Assembly (NCBI GenBank): GCA_958421655.1
Contig: CATZMG010000047.1
Span: forward strand, 1 to 18,004
Direction of reading: 5' to 3'
DNA from: an uncultured Collinsella sp.
GTDB lineage: Bacteria > Actinomycetota > Coriobacteriia > Coriobacteriales > Coriobacteriaceae
DNA: 18,004 nt
Positions within the stretch are counted from its first letter, which is position 1. Each line of letters starts with the position of its first letter. This document shows, one piece after another, positions 1-7,694 of the stretch. The position numbers and the translations under genes are program-made. The notes beneath the pieces are model-generated. The model made no database searches. It was not told the origin of the DNA and saw nothing but the letters and a program-made list of their open reading frames with translations.

Positions 1-135
1 GGCGGCGACCTGGATGGTTGCGCGGGCGCGCCGCGGTGTTTGGGCGCCCATTGTCTCAAATATTCGTGGAGCTTACGTGCGCATTCGGTTTCTAAACGGC
101 GTTCGTCCTGAAAAACGCGCCGCTGGCAGAGAGTC

Positions 136-166
136 TTGTCGCTTTAGTTTGGTGGTGTGCTACACT
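136..166 (+). promoter_or_regulatory. Putative promoter of the TrpR-like regulator gene
   Basis: An extended -10 element reads TGCTACACT, with the hexamer TACACT at 161-166 and the TG at 158-159. A weak -35 candidate, TTGTCG, lies at 136-141 with a 19-base spacer, which is long, so recognition would rest mainly on the extended -10. Transcription would start near 173 and leave a leader of about 100 bases. The ruvC promoter has the same TGTG-N-TA layout. Bases 1-130 show no gene I can support; the frame open from 14 to 205 lacks a family signature and runs through this promoter. Confidence 0.45.
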
Positions 167-217
167 GCTACGGGCAAAAGCCACAGGCGTTGCCCTATTG
201 CATAGAACGGGCGAACG

Positions 218-268
218 ATGCCCGATGTCAGTATCAACTTCGATGCCTTTTGGCGGGTTTGGCGGTGA
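218..268 (+). CDS. Possible 16-codon leader peptide with two Trp codons
   Basis: A short frame encodes MPDVSINFDAFWRVWR and stops with TGA at 266-268, three bases before the ATG of the TrpR-like gene at 272. Two of its last five codons are TGG (251-253 and 260-262). Its start codon straddles the loop and 3' arm of a small hairpin with arms CGGGC at 208-212 and GCCCG at 220-224. No strong Shine-Dalgarno sequence precedes it. The position suggests translational coupling, or tryptophan-dependent sensing for the downstream regulator, but this is inference from location and codon content. It could also be chance in GC-rich DNA. Confidence 0.25.
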   Translation: MPDVSINFDAFWRVWR

Positions 269-271
269 TCG

Positions 272-571
272 ATGAATATCGAGAACATGTTTGACAAGCC
301 TGATGTCAAGCAGCTGGTCCACGCATTTAGTCTTTTGGATGACGAGAAGGATATCCAAGCGTTTTTGACCGATATCTGCACGCCGCGCGAGATTTGCGAT
401 CTATCGCAGCGCCTGCAGGTCGCGCGCTATTTGGACGAGGGCGAGCCTTATGTTGAGGTTCAGGCCCGTACCGGCGCTTCGTCCACCACAGTGAGCCGCG
501 TTTCAAAGGCGCTCAACGGCGAGTACGGTGGCTACCGCAAGATCCTCATCAAGCTGGAGGATGGCGAATAA
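272..571 (+). CDS. TrpR-like helix-turn-helix regulator, YerC/YecD family
   Basis: The 99-residue product matches the TrpR-related YerC/YecD family along its whole length. Visible landmarks are a helical N-terminus, the segment TDICTPREICDLSQR (about 33-47) followed by QVARYLDEG, and a helix-turn-helix whose second helix is GASSTTVSRVSKAL (about 68-81). After this comes the family's Gly-Gly-Tyr turn at 86-88. Family members are small DNA-binding proteins of poorly defined regulon; tryptophan binding cannot be assumed from the TrpR fold. The ATG at 272 gives the family's usual N-terminus, but its ribosome site is weak (GGCGG at 261-265), and translation may be coupled to the short frame ending at 268. 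The gene has its own promoter and terminator, so it is probably monocistronic. The family call is secure; the target genes are unknown. Confidence 0.9.
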   Translation: MNIENMFDKPDVKQLVHAFSLLDDEKDIQAFLTDICTPREICDLSQRLQVARYLDEGEPYVEVQARTGASSTTVSRVSKALNGEYGGYRKILIKLEDGE

Positions 572-594
572 GCTGCGCCAAAAACGAATTGTAC

Positions 595-621
595 AAAACC
601 GCTCCTCCGGGGGCGGTTTTT
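595..621 (+). terminator. Intrinsic terminator of the TrpR-like gene
   Basis: An 11-bp stem pairs AAAACCGCTCC (595-605) with GGGGCGGTTTT (610-620) around a TCCG tetraloop, with one T-G wobble. The 3' arm runs directly into a T-tract (617-621). It lies 23 bases after the TAA at 569-571 and separates the regulator from the addB-addA pair. The A-rich 5' arm opposite the T-tract also gives partial function in the other direction. Confidence 0.88.
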
Positions 622-754
622 ATATGCCCGCAATCGGCTGGTGCGTTGGGGTCAGGTTGCTTTGTACCAAAAGATGGAGCTGCGGTGGCAATGTGTCCGC
701 TTGGGCGGGTAGGATGGATGCATTGATTATTGCGAACAGTTTGAGCGGAGGACC

Positions 755-3700
755 ATGCCTGTTCGAATCTATACCACCAATGCCGGCACGGATTTGAGTG
801 ATGCCGAGTCGGCGCTGCTTGCCGACCTTGTTGACTGCCACGGACGTGCCGTGCTGCTGGCACCTACGTTTGCCGAGCTCGACCTGTGCCGTCATGATGC
901 GGCGGAAGCCGGGATTTCGCTGGGTATTGACTACAAGACGCCTACATCGTGGCTTCGCTCGCTTTGGGAGCTTTTGGGCGACGGGCGCGGTTTCGTCGAC
1001 AACCTGCAGCGCCAGATGCTGTTCTCGGACATGGTCACGCGTCTCGACGATGCCGACCTGCAGCCGCTTTCGCGCAGCCAGGGCACAGTGCGCATGCTCG
1101 CGCGCATGGCCCGCGACGTGTTGCCGGGCGTTGCGGGGACGGGTGCCGAACGATGCCGTGGCGACAACTGCCAGCCTGAGCCAAAAAGCGATGCCGAGGC
1201 TCGTGTGTTCGAGCTTTTGCGCGCCTACGCGGGCGGTTTGGACCGTCGAGATATGGTTGAGCCCTGCGAGGCAGCTGACATTATGACCAGTGTCCTGGCC
1301 GATAGCCTGCCGGCGTGCACTTGCGCCGTATGCGTGCGCGGTATCACGTCGTTTACGCACGGTCTGCTCGAGCTGCTGTCTGCCGTGGCGAACAATGGGG
1401 GAGAGGTCGTCGTGCTGCTTGCCCGCGAGCAGGCGGCGATGCGCGAGGAGCTTGCCGCGGCATTTGATGCCCGCGATGTGTTGTTTGAGATCGCGCCGCT
1501 AGGGGAGGGTGTCGGCGCGTCTGATGCCGCTTGCGGGACCGCCGCTCAGCCTGCCTTTATTGAGGTCGCTGGCCCCCATGCCCGTGCTCATGCTTATGCG
1601 GACGCAATTGATGATCTGGTAAAAGCGTGCCAGGGTTCCGAGGTCGACGGCGCCGCGACGCCTGCCGACCCTGTGCGAGTGCTCGTCGTTTCTGCCCGGG
1701 CACCCCAGCTGTTCGGTGAGCTCGCCTCTCGTCTGGCGGCTCGTCATATCGCTGCCGAGACAACTGAGTTCACGGCGTTTTCCCAATCCATTGCGGGCAG
1801 GCAGTTTGCGGCGCTTGCCGGCCTGATCGAGCGTATGAAAGCCGCCGACGAGGGCACCGCTTCCAAGACCGAGTGGTGGCCCGCTCCAGAGCTTACCGAC
1901 TGGATTTATAGTCCGCTTTCGGGTGCCGACGCCGCGAGCGCCCGCGGCTTCGACAAGAACATGCGCCTGTCGCGCAGCAAGACCGCTGCGGGCGTCAAGA
2001 GCCTGCTGCAGAGCGTGCAGGGCCAGGTGAGGGGCGCCCGCAAGGCCGCCAGCGACGATAACTGGTTTAAGAATGTGCCGTGCGTGGTCTCGGACGTGTT
2101 TCAGGCGCTGTGGCGCGACAAACCCGTGACAGCGCTCAAGGCCATGCTCGCCGTTGCAGAGGCGCTGCCCGATCGCGCTCTAGGCGGTCTTGACGGCCAG
2201 GCCCGTCGCCAGGCAGAGACGGCTTTGCTGCGGCATGCCGTCGACATCCTTATGAACGGTGCTCGCGCGCTCGACGTGTCGCAGGCCGCGACCGTGCCGG
2301 TTCTCGACGGCGTTCGAACTAAGGTGGACAAGCGCAGTACCGCATACGATTACGAGACCTACGAGGTCGATCGCACGCCACGGGCACAAGTGCGCTTCGT
2401 GTCGCTTGCCGATGCGTCGGTTTTGCGTCCTGGCGGCTACGATGCCGTGCTGTTTGCCGATGTCGACCTGGACAGCTATCCGCTTTCGCACGAAGAGGGC
2501 CCGCTTGCCACGTTGACGGCCGAGCTGCGCCGCGACGGCGTGTCTTTGGAGCCCGCCGCCCTGCTGCGCGTGCGCTTTGGCCGTGCAATGCAGGCGGCGA
2601 GCAGTCCGGTCGCGCTTGCCCGCGTGACACACGATCGCCAGGCACGCGAGTGCTACCCGGCAGCTGTATGGACCGAGCTGCGGGCACATGCCGAGGTCGC
2701 TGGCGCTGCCAAGCCCACGCGCGTGGGCGAGGGCGATATCATCGCCGACTTTGATCCCGCAGCAGGCGAAGGTCTCAAGCGCGAGCGCGTGACCTGTGAA
2801 GCCCCTCAGCATCTGAGTGCCGAGGCCGTGCCGTATTTGGTCCTGCGCCGTCGCGATGGCGAGGGCGAGGACGCGCCGCTCGTGCCGCGCCTGACGTCCG
2901 CCTCGCAGATTGAGGCGTACTCGACCTGTCCGCTATGCTGGTTCGTCTCGTACCGCGTGAAGCCCCAGTCGATCGACGCCGGCTTTGGCAATATGGAGAA
3001 GGGCAACTTTGTCCACGACGTGCTGGAACACCTGCACGCCCGTCTGCCCCAAGAGGGCATGGAGCGCGTGAGGCCCGAGAATCTGCCGCGTGCACAGGAG
3101 CTGCTGCACGAGGTCTTTGACGAGACCTTGGCCGAGCATGCCTCCAAGCGTGGCAACGAGGGTCCGCTTGTGCCGCTCTCTGCGGTGGAGGAGCGCCAGG
3201 TGGCCGAGATCTTGCCGCAGCTGGAGGGTGTGCTTGCCTACGAGTCCGAGGCACTTGCCCCCTTTGCCCCGCGCTACCTGGAGTTCGCCTTCAACGAGCT
3301 CAAGGTCGAGTATGCCGGTTGGCCGCTTGGCGGGCGCATCGACCGCGTGGACGTGGACGCCGAGAATCGTGCCGTGGTGATCGACTACAAGCATCGCACG
3401 GGCGTTGAGGAGTTTAAGCTCGCCGACCCTACGGTGCGCGACGAGGAATCGGGCACGGCGCCCATCGACGATCCACGCTGGTTGCCACCACATACCCAAA
3501 CGCTCATCTACGCCCAGGCCATGCGCCGGGCGCTGGATTTGGACACCCGCGCGGCGCTCTACTTTTCGACCAAGGGTGGCAAGCCGGCGTTGCGCGGTGC
3601 TGCGAGCGCCGAGCTGCTCGAGGAAGAGCGCGGCGACGGTCGCATCCCGGGCCTTAAGAAAGGTTTCCCCGGCGAGGGTGGCAGCATGGACTTCGACGCC

Positions 3701-3850
3701 CTGCTCGATCGCGTTGAGGCTGGCATCGCCGAGCGCCTGCGCGAGCTCGAGGCAGGCAACGTTGCCGCCATCGACCCGACGTCGGCTCAGGCCGCGCATG
3801 CGCGCTGCTCGTATAACCACGAAGGAACGTTTGTAAGGAGGGACGTGTAG
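755..3850 (+). CDS. addB: AddB/RexB-like subunit, PD-(D/E)XK nuclease
   Basis: This 1031-residue protein is probably the second subunit of an AddAB/RexAB helicase-nuclease, which resects double-strand breaks for RecA loading. The C-terminal third is a RecB-type nuclease: His754 in GNFVHDV, Asp863 in GRIDRVD, Asp877 and Lys879 in IDYK, and a following QTLIYAQA helix. The N-terminal part resembles an inactivated UvrD-like helicase, with a LLAPTFAEL strand but no Walker A P-loop. This is as in RexB and unlike Bacillus AddB. Of the AddB Fe-S cysteines only Cys725 (STCPLC) and Cys1018 (RCSYN) can be placed; two of the C-terminal three are absent. Cys728 is an extra one. The ATG at 755 follows GGAGG (747-751) with an unusually short three-base gap. 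The stop lies four bases before addA, and the addA ribosome site is inside this gene, so the two are coupled. An AdnA-type assignment is the alternative. No convincing promoter is visible in 622-754. Confidence 0.82.
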   Translation: MPVRIYTTNAGTDLSDAESALLADLVDCHGRAVLLAPTFAELDLCRHDAAEAGISLGIDYKTPTSWLRSLWELLGDGRGFVDNLQRQMLFSDMVTRLDDADLQPLSRSQGTVRMLARMARDVLPGVAGTGAERCRGDNCQPEPKSDAEARVFELLRAYAGGLDRRDMVEPCEAADIMTSVLADSLPACTCAVCVRGITSFTHGLLELLSAVANNGGEVVVLLAREQAAMREELAAAFDARDVLFEIAPLGEGVGASDAACGTAAQPAFIEVAGPHARAHAYADAIDDLVKACQGSEVDGAATPADPVRVLVVSARAPQLFGELASRLAARHIAAETTEFTAFSQSIAGRQFAALAGLIERMKAADEGTASKTEWWPAPELTDWIYSPLSGADAASARGFDKNMRLSRSKTAAGVKSLLQSVQGQVRGARKAASDDNWFKNVPCVVSDVFQALWRDKPVTALKAMLAVAEALPDRALGGLDGQARRQAETALLRHAVDILMNGARALDVSQAATVPVLDGVRTKVDKRSTAYDYETYEVDRTPRAQVRFVSLADASVLRPGGYDAVLFADVDLDSYPLSHEEGPLATLTAELRRDGVSLEPAALLRVRFGRAMQAASSPVALARVTHDRQARECYPAAVWTELRAHAEVAGAAKPTRVGEGDIIADFDPAAGEGLKRERVTCEAPQHLSAEAVPYLVLRRRDGEGEDAPLVPRLTSASQIEAYSTCPLCWFVSYRVKPQSIDAGFGNMEKGNFVHDVLEHLHARLPQEGMERVRPENLPRAQELLHEVFDETLAEHASKRGNEGPLVPLSAVEERQVAEILPQLEGVLAYESEALAPFAPRYLEFAFNELKVEYAGWPLGGRIDRVDVDAENRAVVIDYKHRTGVEEFKLADPTVRDEESGTAPIDDPRWLPPHTQTLIYAQAMRRALDLDTRAALYFSTKGGKPALRGAASAELLEEERGDGRIPGLKKGFPGEGGSMDFDALLDRVEAGIAERLRELEAGNVAAIDPTSAQAAHARCSYNHEGTFVRRDV
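3835..3842 (+). promoter_or_regulatory. Ribosome binding site of addA inside the end of addB
   Basis: AAGGAGGG lies 11 bases before the ATG at 3854 and within the last codons of addB, whose TAG is at 3848-3850. Ribosomes finishing addB would therefore reinitiate on addA, which fits equal production of two subunits of one complex. Confidence 0.7.
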
Positions 3851-3853
3851 ACC

Positions 3854-6800
3854 ATGGATCTTTCGACTTTGATGCCGCAACAGCTGCAGATTGTCAAAAC
3901 GCTCGACCGTCCGCTGTTTGTCTCGGCGGGCGCCGGGTCGGGCAAGACCTTTACCCTCACGCGCCGCATCGTCTACGCGCTCTCGCCCGAATCAGGTCCG
4001 TTCGTTGAGCATCTGGACCAGGTGCTCGCCATTACCTTTACCAAAGATGCCGCGGCCGAGATTCGCGACCGCGTGCGCCGTGCGCTTATCGACGAGGGCA
4101 TGGACGAGGAAGCACTGACCGTCGACGACGCGTGGATCTCGACCATTCACGGCATGTGCTCGCGTATCCTGCGCGCGCATGCGCTGGAGCTGGGTATCGA
4201 CCCCGAGTTCACGGTGCTCACCGATACCGACGAACTTATGGACCAAGCTGTTGAGCATGTGTTGGCCCGCGCGACGGCGCCCGATGCCGCCCCCGAGCTC
4301 GCGGCATCGCTCAAGGCCCTCTATGCCTGGTATCCCATGGCGGGCGAGGGCGGCCCCTTTGGCACCGGCACGACCATCAAGGGCCTGGTGCGCGACCTGC
4401 TGGAGCTGTCGAGCCAGTTGCCGGGCGGTATGGACGACGTGTGTGTGGCGCGCGGCCAGGCCGATACCTCGGCACTTGCCGATGCCTATCGTGCGGCGCT
4501 GGGCGCAAGCAAGGCCGCGACCGAGAAGGCGCAGACGGCGCTCGATGCCATCGACGCGTTCGAGGCGAGCGGCAAGACCATGGCCGATGCGGCGCGACTC
4601 ATGATGTCGTGCACCATGCCGCGCGCGAGCAAGGCGTTCCCCAAGGAGCAGGTCGAGCTGCTCAAGGCGGAGGCTGCCGATGCATTTATCAATATCGTGC
4701 TTGCCTGCGGTGGCCCGGCGCTCGATGCGCTGGTGGGCTTGGCCCGCTCTGTAGAGGCTGAGTACCGCGCGCTGAAGGCTGCCCAGTCTGCCCTCGACAA
4801 CAACGACCTGCTGCGCATGGCCTACGAGGCCCTGCGCGATTACCCGGCCATCCGAGTGGCATACGAGAGCCGCTTTAAGATGGTCATGATCGACGAGTTC
4901 CAGGATACCGACCAGATGCAGGTCGATCTGATCTGCTACCTGACGGGTGCGGGGGAGCGCGCGCTGTGCACCGTGGGCGATGCACAGCAGTCGATCTATC
5001 GCTTCCGCGGCGCCGAGGTCGAGGTGTTCCGTCGCCAGGAGCGCAAGGTAGGCGCTTCGGGCGCGGCGGCAGCTGCCAGCACCCCGGGCGCCGTCCTCGC
5101 TTCGTCCGAGGTGTCGGCCTCGTCCGGGGCACCGGCCGGTGAACTCGTCAAGCTCGTGCGCAACTTCCGCAGCCATGACGAGGTGCTGCGTTACGTGGCG
5201 CGCGTCTTCGATGGCGATGACGGCGGCCTGATGCAGGGCTTTTTGGATCTTGAGGCGAGCGACGGCCGCAAGGACACGCTGGTGGCAGACGCCTCGCGTC
5301 GCCAGGCCCTCTTTGTTGCCGGCGGCAGTACGCAGGAGCGCACACAGGCCAAGGCCCGTGCGATCGCCGAGCGCTTCCGCGCGCTTGCCGATGCCGGCCA
5401 GCCCCAGGGCGGCATGGTGCTGCTGCTGGGCCGCATGACCAACGCCGACGTCTACGCCCAGGCCTTCCGCGACCAGGGGCTCGACTGCGTCATCGCGGGC
5501 GGCTCGGTCTTTGCCCAAGCAGCCGAGGTGCAGACGGTGCGCGCCCTGGTTTGTGCGCTCGCCAATCCGGCCGATACGGCGCAGGGCCTTATGCCGCTGC
5601 TCGCCTCGCCGATGTTTGCACTCGGCGCCCAGGAGTTCCTGGCGCTGGCGACCAAACTCGACGATCAGACGGGCGAGACGTCGCGCCGCAACATCGATGC
5701 GGGCATCATGAGCGATTCCGATGTGCCGGGTTTGCAAGACTTGCCGCTCGTGACGCGCGCCCGCGAGGTGCTGCGGTATGCGCTTCGTCGCGTTGGCCGC
5801 GATTCGTTCGCCGCCATCGCGCGCGACGTGGTCAACGCCTCCGGCTGGTTTGTACGTCTGGCACAGCGTGGTCCCGAGGGCAAGGCCATTGCCGCCAACG
5901 TGCTCAAGGCGCTCGATGCCGTGGCCGAGGCGGAGGCCGAGTCCGGCAACTCGCCGCGTTCCATCGCGCTGGCCTTCGACCGCTTCTTGGCGGGCAAGGA
6001 AGCCCCGGGTGCCCTCAACGAGGGGGGCGACGGCGCGGTGCGCATCATGACGGTGCATGCCTCCAAGGGTCTGGAATATCCGGTCGTGGCGGTCGCCGAG
6101 TGCTTTGGCGTGCGTAAGTCCTCGGGTGCGGCACAGATGGGTCGCGTCGAGGGCGGAGCACAGGTCGTGGCACTGCCGGCACGTTTCGACGGCGTTAAGC
6201 TCGCCGACGGTACCTTTGTGAAGGGCGACGACGTCAAAAAGCAGTTTGAGCATGCGTTTAAGGGCAAGGGCACGTCGCTGTGGCTGCCGCCGGAGCTCAT
6301 GGAGGACGTCTGTGCGACGGGCTCTCCCGCCGAGGCATTTGCCCGCCTGCGCAACGACGACCTGCGGCTTTCGCTCGAGGAGCGGGCCCGCTTGCTCTAC
6401 GTTGCCATGACGCGTGCGCGCGAGCTGGTGATCTTGGCGATGGATGCTGGCGTGAGCCGTGGCAAGGTGACGGCGCCGACCTTCGATGTCGAGACCGATC
6501 TGACCTACGACGTGCTGCGCCGTATTTTGCCGACCGACGCTCTGGACATGCCGCAGCTCGATGCCGACCGCCTGGTGTTCGACAACTCCCAGCCGGGCGA
6601 CTACGAGCTCATTTCGCTTTCGGACTTTACCTTTGGCGAGCAGGCGTTTGAGGCCAACGCTTCGCTGGATGCCGAGGGCAGGCTTGTTCGTGGCGATGCC
6701 GATGCCGCCGATAATGCTGCGCGCTCAACCGTCCCCGGTCCTGCCGACCCCAAGCCCGATTCGTTTGAGCTTGTGTATTCCCAGGCAGTGGGCGTGCGCA

Positions 6801-7519
6801 TGGGCATCTGTCCGTATCCGATGCGTGATTCGTATAGCTACTCGTCAATCGCCGCGGCGCTCCATGCCGAGACGGAAGATCGTGCCGCCGAGGCACACGT
6901 GCCCATGGACGAGGCCGGCGATGATGCGGAGTCGGATGGCTCGGAGATGACGGATGCAGACGTGGCTGCCGTTGAGCCCGCCGGCAACCCCATGGCGCTG
7001 GGCTCGGCGTTCCATGCCGCCTGCCAGTGGCTGATCGAGATGGGTGCCGATGCGCTGCCCGCTGAGCGTGCCGATGCGCTGGCGCGCCTGTGGTGCCTGA
7101 CGCCGGAGCAGCGTGAGCGCTTCGACGTTGCCCTGGACCGCTGGCTCAAGTCGGCTGTTCGTGCCGACTTGCTCGCGTGGCCGTGCGTTCGCGCCGAGGT
7201 GCCGTTCTTTTCACTGGGCTGCGAGGACGAGGACATCGCTCGCTACGGTGCTTATGCCGAGGGCGCCATCGACGCTTTGGCGACGAACCCGGCGGATTCG
7301 TCATGTGCGCTGGTCATCGACTACAAGACGGGCGGCGCGCCGGACGAGACGCCGGAACAGCTGCAGGAGAAGCACGCCCTGCAGGCGCGCGTCTACGCCG
7401 ACGTTCTGCGCAGGGCGGGCTTTGAGGCTGTGACCGTCAAGTTCGTTCGCGTGGAGCAGGCCGATCCGACTCTCTTCGTCAATCCCGCCGAGCCCCAAGT
7501 AGTCACCTACAATCTCTAG
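3854..7519 (+). CDS. addA: AddA/RexA-like UvrD-family helicase with C-terminal nuclease
   Basis: The 1221-residue protein is close to the usual AddA length (Bacillus about 1230) and has all superfamily 1A helicase motifs in order. These are the Q motif PQQLQ (8-12), Walker A AGAGSGKT with Lys31, ITFTKDAAAEI, DEFQDTD with Asp347-Glu348, GDAQQSIYRFRG, VRNFRS, TVHASKGLEYP with His735, and YVAMTRARE with Arg854 and Arg856. The C-terminal RecB-like nuclease shows Asp1140 in GAIDAL, Asp1156 and Lys1158 in VIDYKTGG, and a QARVYADVLRRAGF helix. It is expected to be the motor and one of two nucleases in the complex with the upstream subunit, unwinding and trimming broken DNA ends. Low-complexity stretches sit between motifs III and IV (about 397-428, Ala/Ser-rich) and before the nuclease (about 1005-1040, acidic). 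AdnB of mycobacteria has a similar layout, so the exact subfamily is not certain. Confidence 0.9.
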   Translation: MDLSTLMPQQLQIVKTLDRPLFVSAGAGSGKTFTLTRRIVYALSPESGPFVEHLDQVLAITFTKDAAAEIRDRVRRALIDEGMDEEALTVDDAWISTIHGMCSRILRAHALELGIDPEFTVLTDTDELMDQAVEHVLARATAPDAAPELAASLKALYAWYPMAGEGGPFGTGTTIKGLVRDLLELSSQLPGGMDDVCVARGQADTSALADAYRAALGASKAATEKAQTALDAIDAFEASGKTMADAARLMMSCTMPRASKAFPKEQVELLKAEAADAFINIVLACGGPALDALVGLARSVEAEYRALKAAQSALDNNDLLRMAYEALRDYPAIRVAYESRFKMVMIDEFQDTDQMQVDLICYLTGAGERALCTVGDAQQSIYRFRGAEVEVFRRQERKVGASGAAAAASTPGAVLASSEVSASSGAPAGELVKLVRNFRSHDEVLRYVARVFDGDDGGLMQGFLDLEASDGRKDTLVADASRRQALFVAGGSTQERTQAKARAIAERFRALADAGQPQGGMVLLLGRMTNADVYAQAFRDQGLDCVIAGGSVFAQAAEVQTVRALVCALANPADTAQGLMPLLASPMFALGAQEFLALATKLDDQTGETSRRNIDAGIMSDSDVPGLQDLPLVTRAREVLRYALRRVGRDSFAAIARDVVNASGWFVRLAQRGPEGKAIAANVLKALDAVAEAEAESGNSPRSIALAFDRFLAGKEAPGALNEGGDGAVRIMTVHASKGLEYPVVAVAECFGVRKSSGAAQMGRVEGGAQVVALPARFDGVKLADGTFVKGDDVKKQFEHAFKGKGTSLWLPPELMEDVCATGSPAEAFARLRNDDLRLSLEERARLLYVAMTRARELVILAMDAGVSRGKVTAPTFDVETDLTYDVLRRILPTDALDMPQLDADRLVFDNSQPGDYELISLSDFTFGEQAFEANASLDAEGRLVRGDADAADNAARSTVPGPADPKPDSFELVYSQAVGVRMGICPYPMRDSYSYSSIAAALHAETEDRAAEAHVPMDEAGDDAESDGSEMTDADVAAVEPAGNPMALGSAFHAACQWLIEMGADALPAERADALARLWCLTPEQRERFDVALDRWLKSAVRADLLAWPCVRAEVPFFSLGCEDEDIARYGAYAEGAIDALATNPADSSCALVIDYKTGGAPDETPEQLQEKHALQARVYADVLRRAGFEAVTVKFVRVEQADPTLFVNPAEPQVVTYNL

Positions 7520-7531
7520 CCCTCAGATAGC

Positions 7532-7594
7532 TTGCGGTGGAATAGTTCCTGTATTGCGGCCCAGATGGCCCAAGCGGGAACTATTTCACCGCAA
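7532..7594. repeat. Long inverted repeat between addA and dnaE
   Basis: TTGCGGTGGAATAGTTCC (7532-7549) is the reverse complement of GGAACTATTTCACCGCAA (7577-7594) except for one G-T position that still pairs in RNA. This gives an 18-bp stem around a 27-base spacer, which itself contains GGCC-CAGAT-GGCC. It starts 12 bases after the addA stop. No T-run follows, so it is not a standard intrinsic terminator. Candidates are an interspersed palindromic (REP-like or MITE-like) element, an RNA-stabilising 3' end, or a binding site. Confidence 0.75.
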
Positions 7595-7645
7595 CTCAAG
7601 AGGAGCCGTGTGGGTTTGGCTAGGTTCGGGTGCTGTCCGTGCCGT

Positions 7646-7655
7646 GGGGTAAAAT
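7646..7655 (+). promoter_or_regulatory. Putative -10 region of the dnaE promoter
   Basis: GGGGTAAAAT places a good -10 hexamer (TAAAAT, 7650-7655) 39 bases before the dnaE ATG. The only -35 candidate is TTCGGG at 7625-7630 with a 19-base spacer, which is poor. The long inverted repeat just upstream would insulate this promoter from addA transcription. Confidence 0.35.
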
Positions 7656-7694
7656 CGTTCAGTCAGAACACGAACCCGCATCGGAGCTCATCAC

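Noticed and set aside
14..205. A 63-codon + strand frame at the window start.
   Set aside because: It has no ribosome site or recognisable domain, is Arg-rich, and runs through the promoter of the next gene.
733..746. Possible LexA box before addB (CGAACAGTTTGAGC).
   Set aside because: Only the left half-site CGAAC matches; the right half lacks GTTC, so it does not form the palindrome seen at ruvC.
3992..6253. A 753-codon open frame on the - strand opposite addA, and a similar 480-codon one at 12740-14182.
   Set aside because: Both lie wholly inside genes with complete motif sets and have compositionally biased, motif-free translations.
7532..7594. The inverted repeat as an ordinary Rho-independent terminator of addA.
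   Set aside because: The 3' arm is followed by CTCAAGAGG with no T-run, and the spacer is long for an intrinsic terminator.
7657..7669. GTTC-N5-GAAC palindrome downstream of the dnaE -10.
   Set aside because: The half-sites are in the inverted order relative to a LexA box (GAAC-N4-GTTC), so it is not an SOS operator. It is short enough to be chance.
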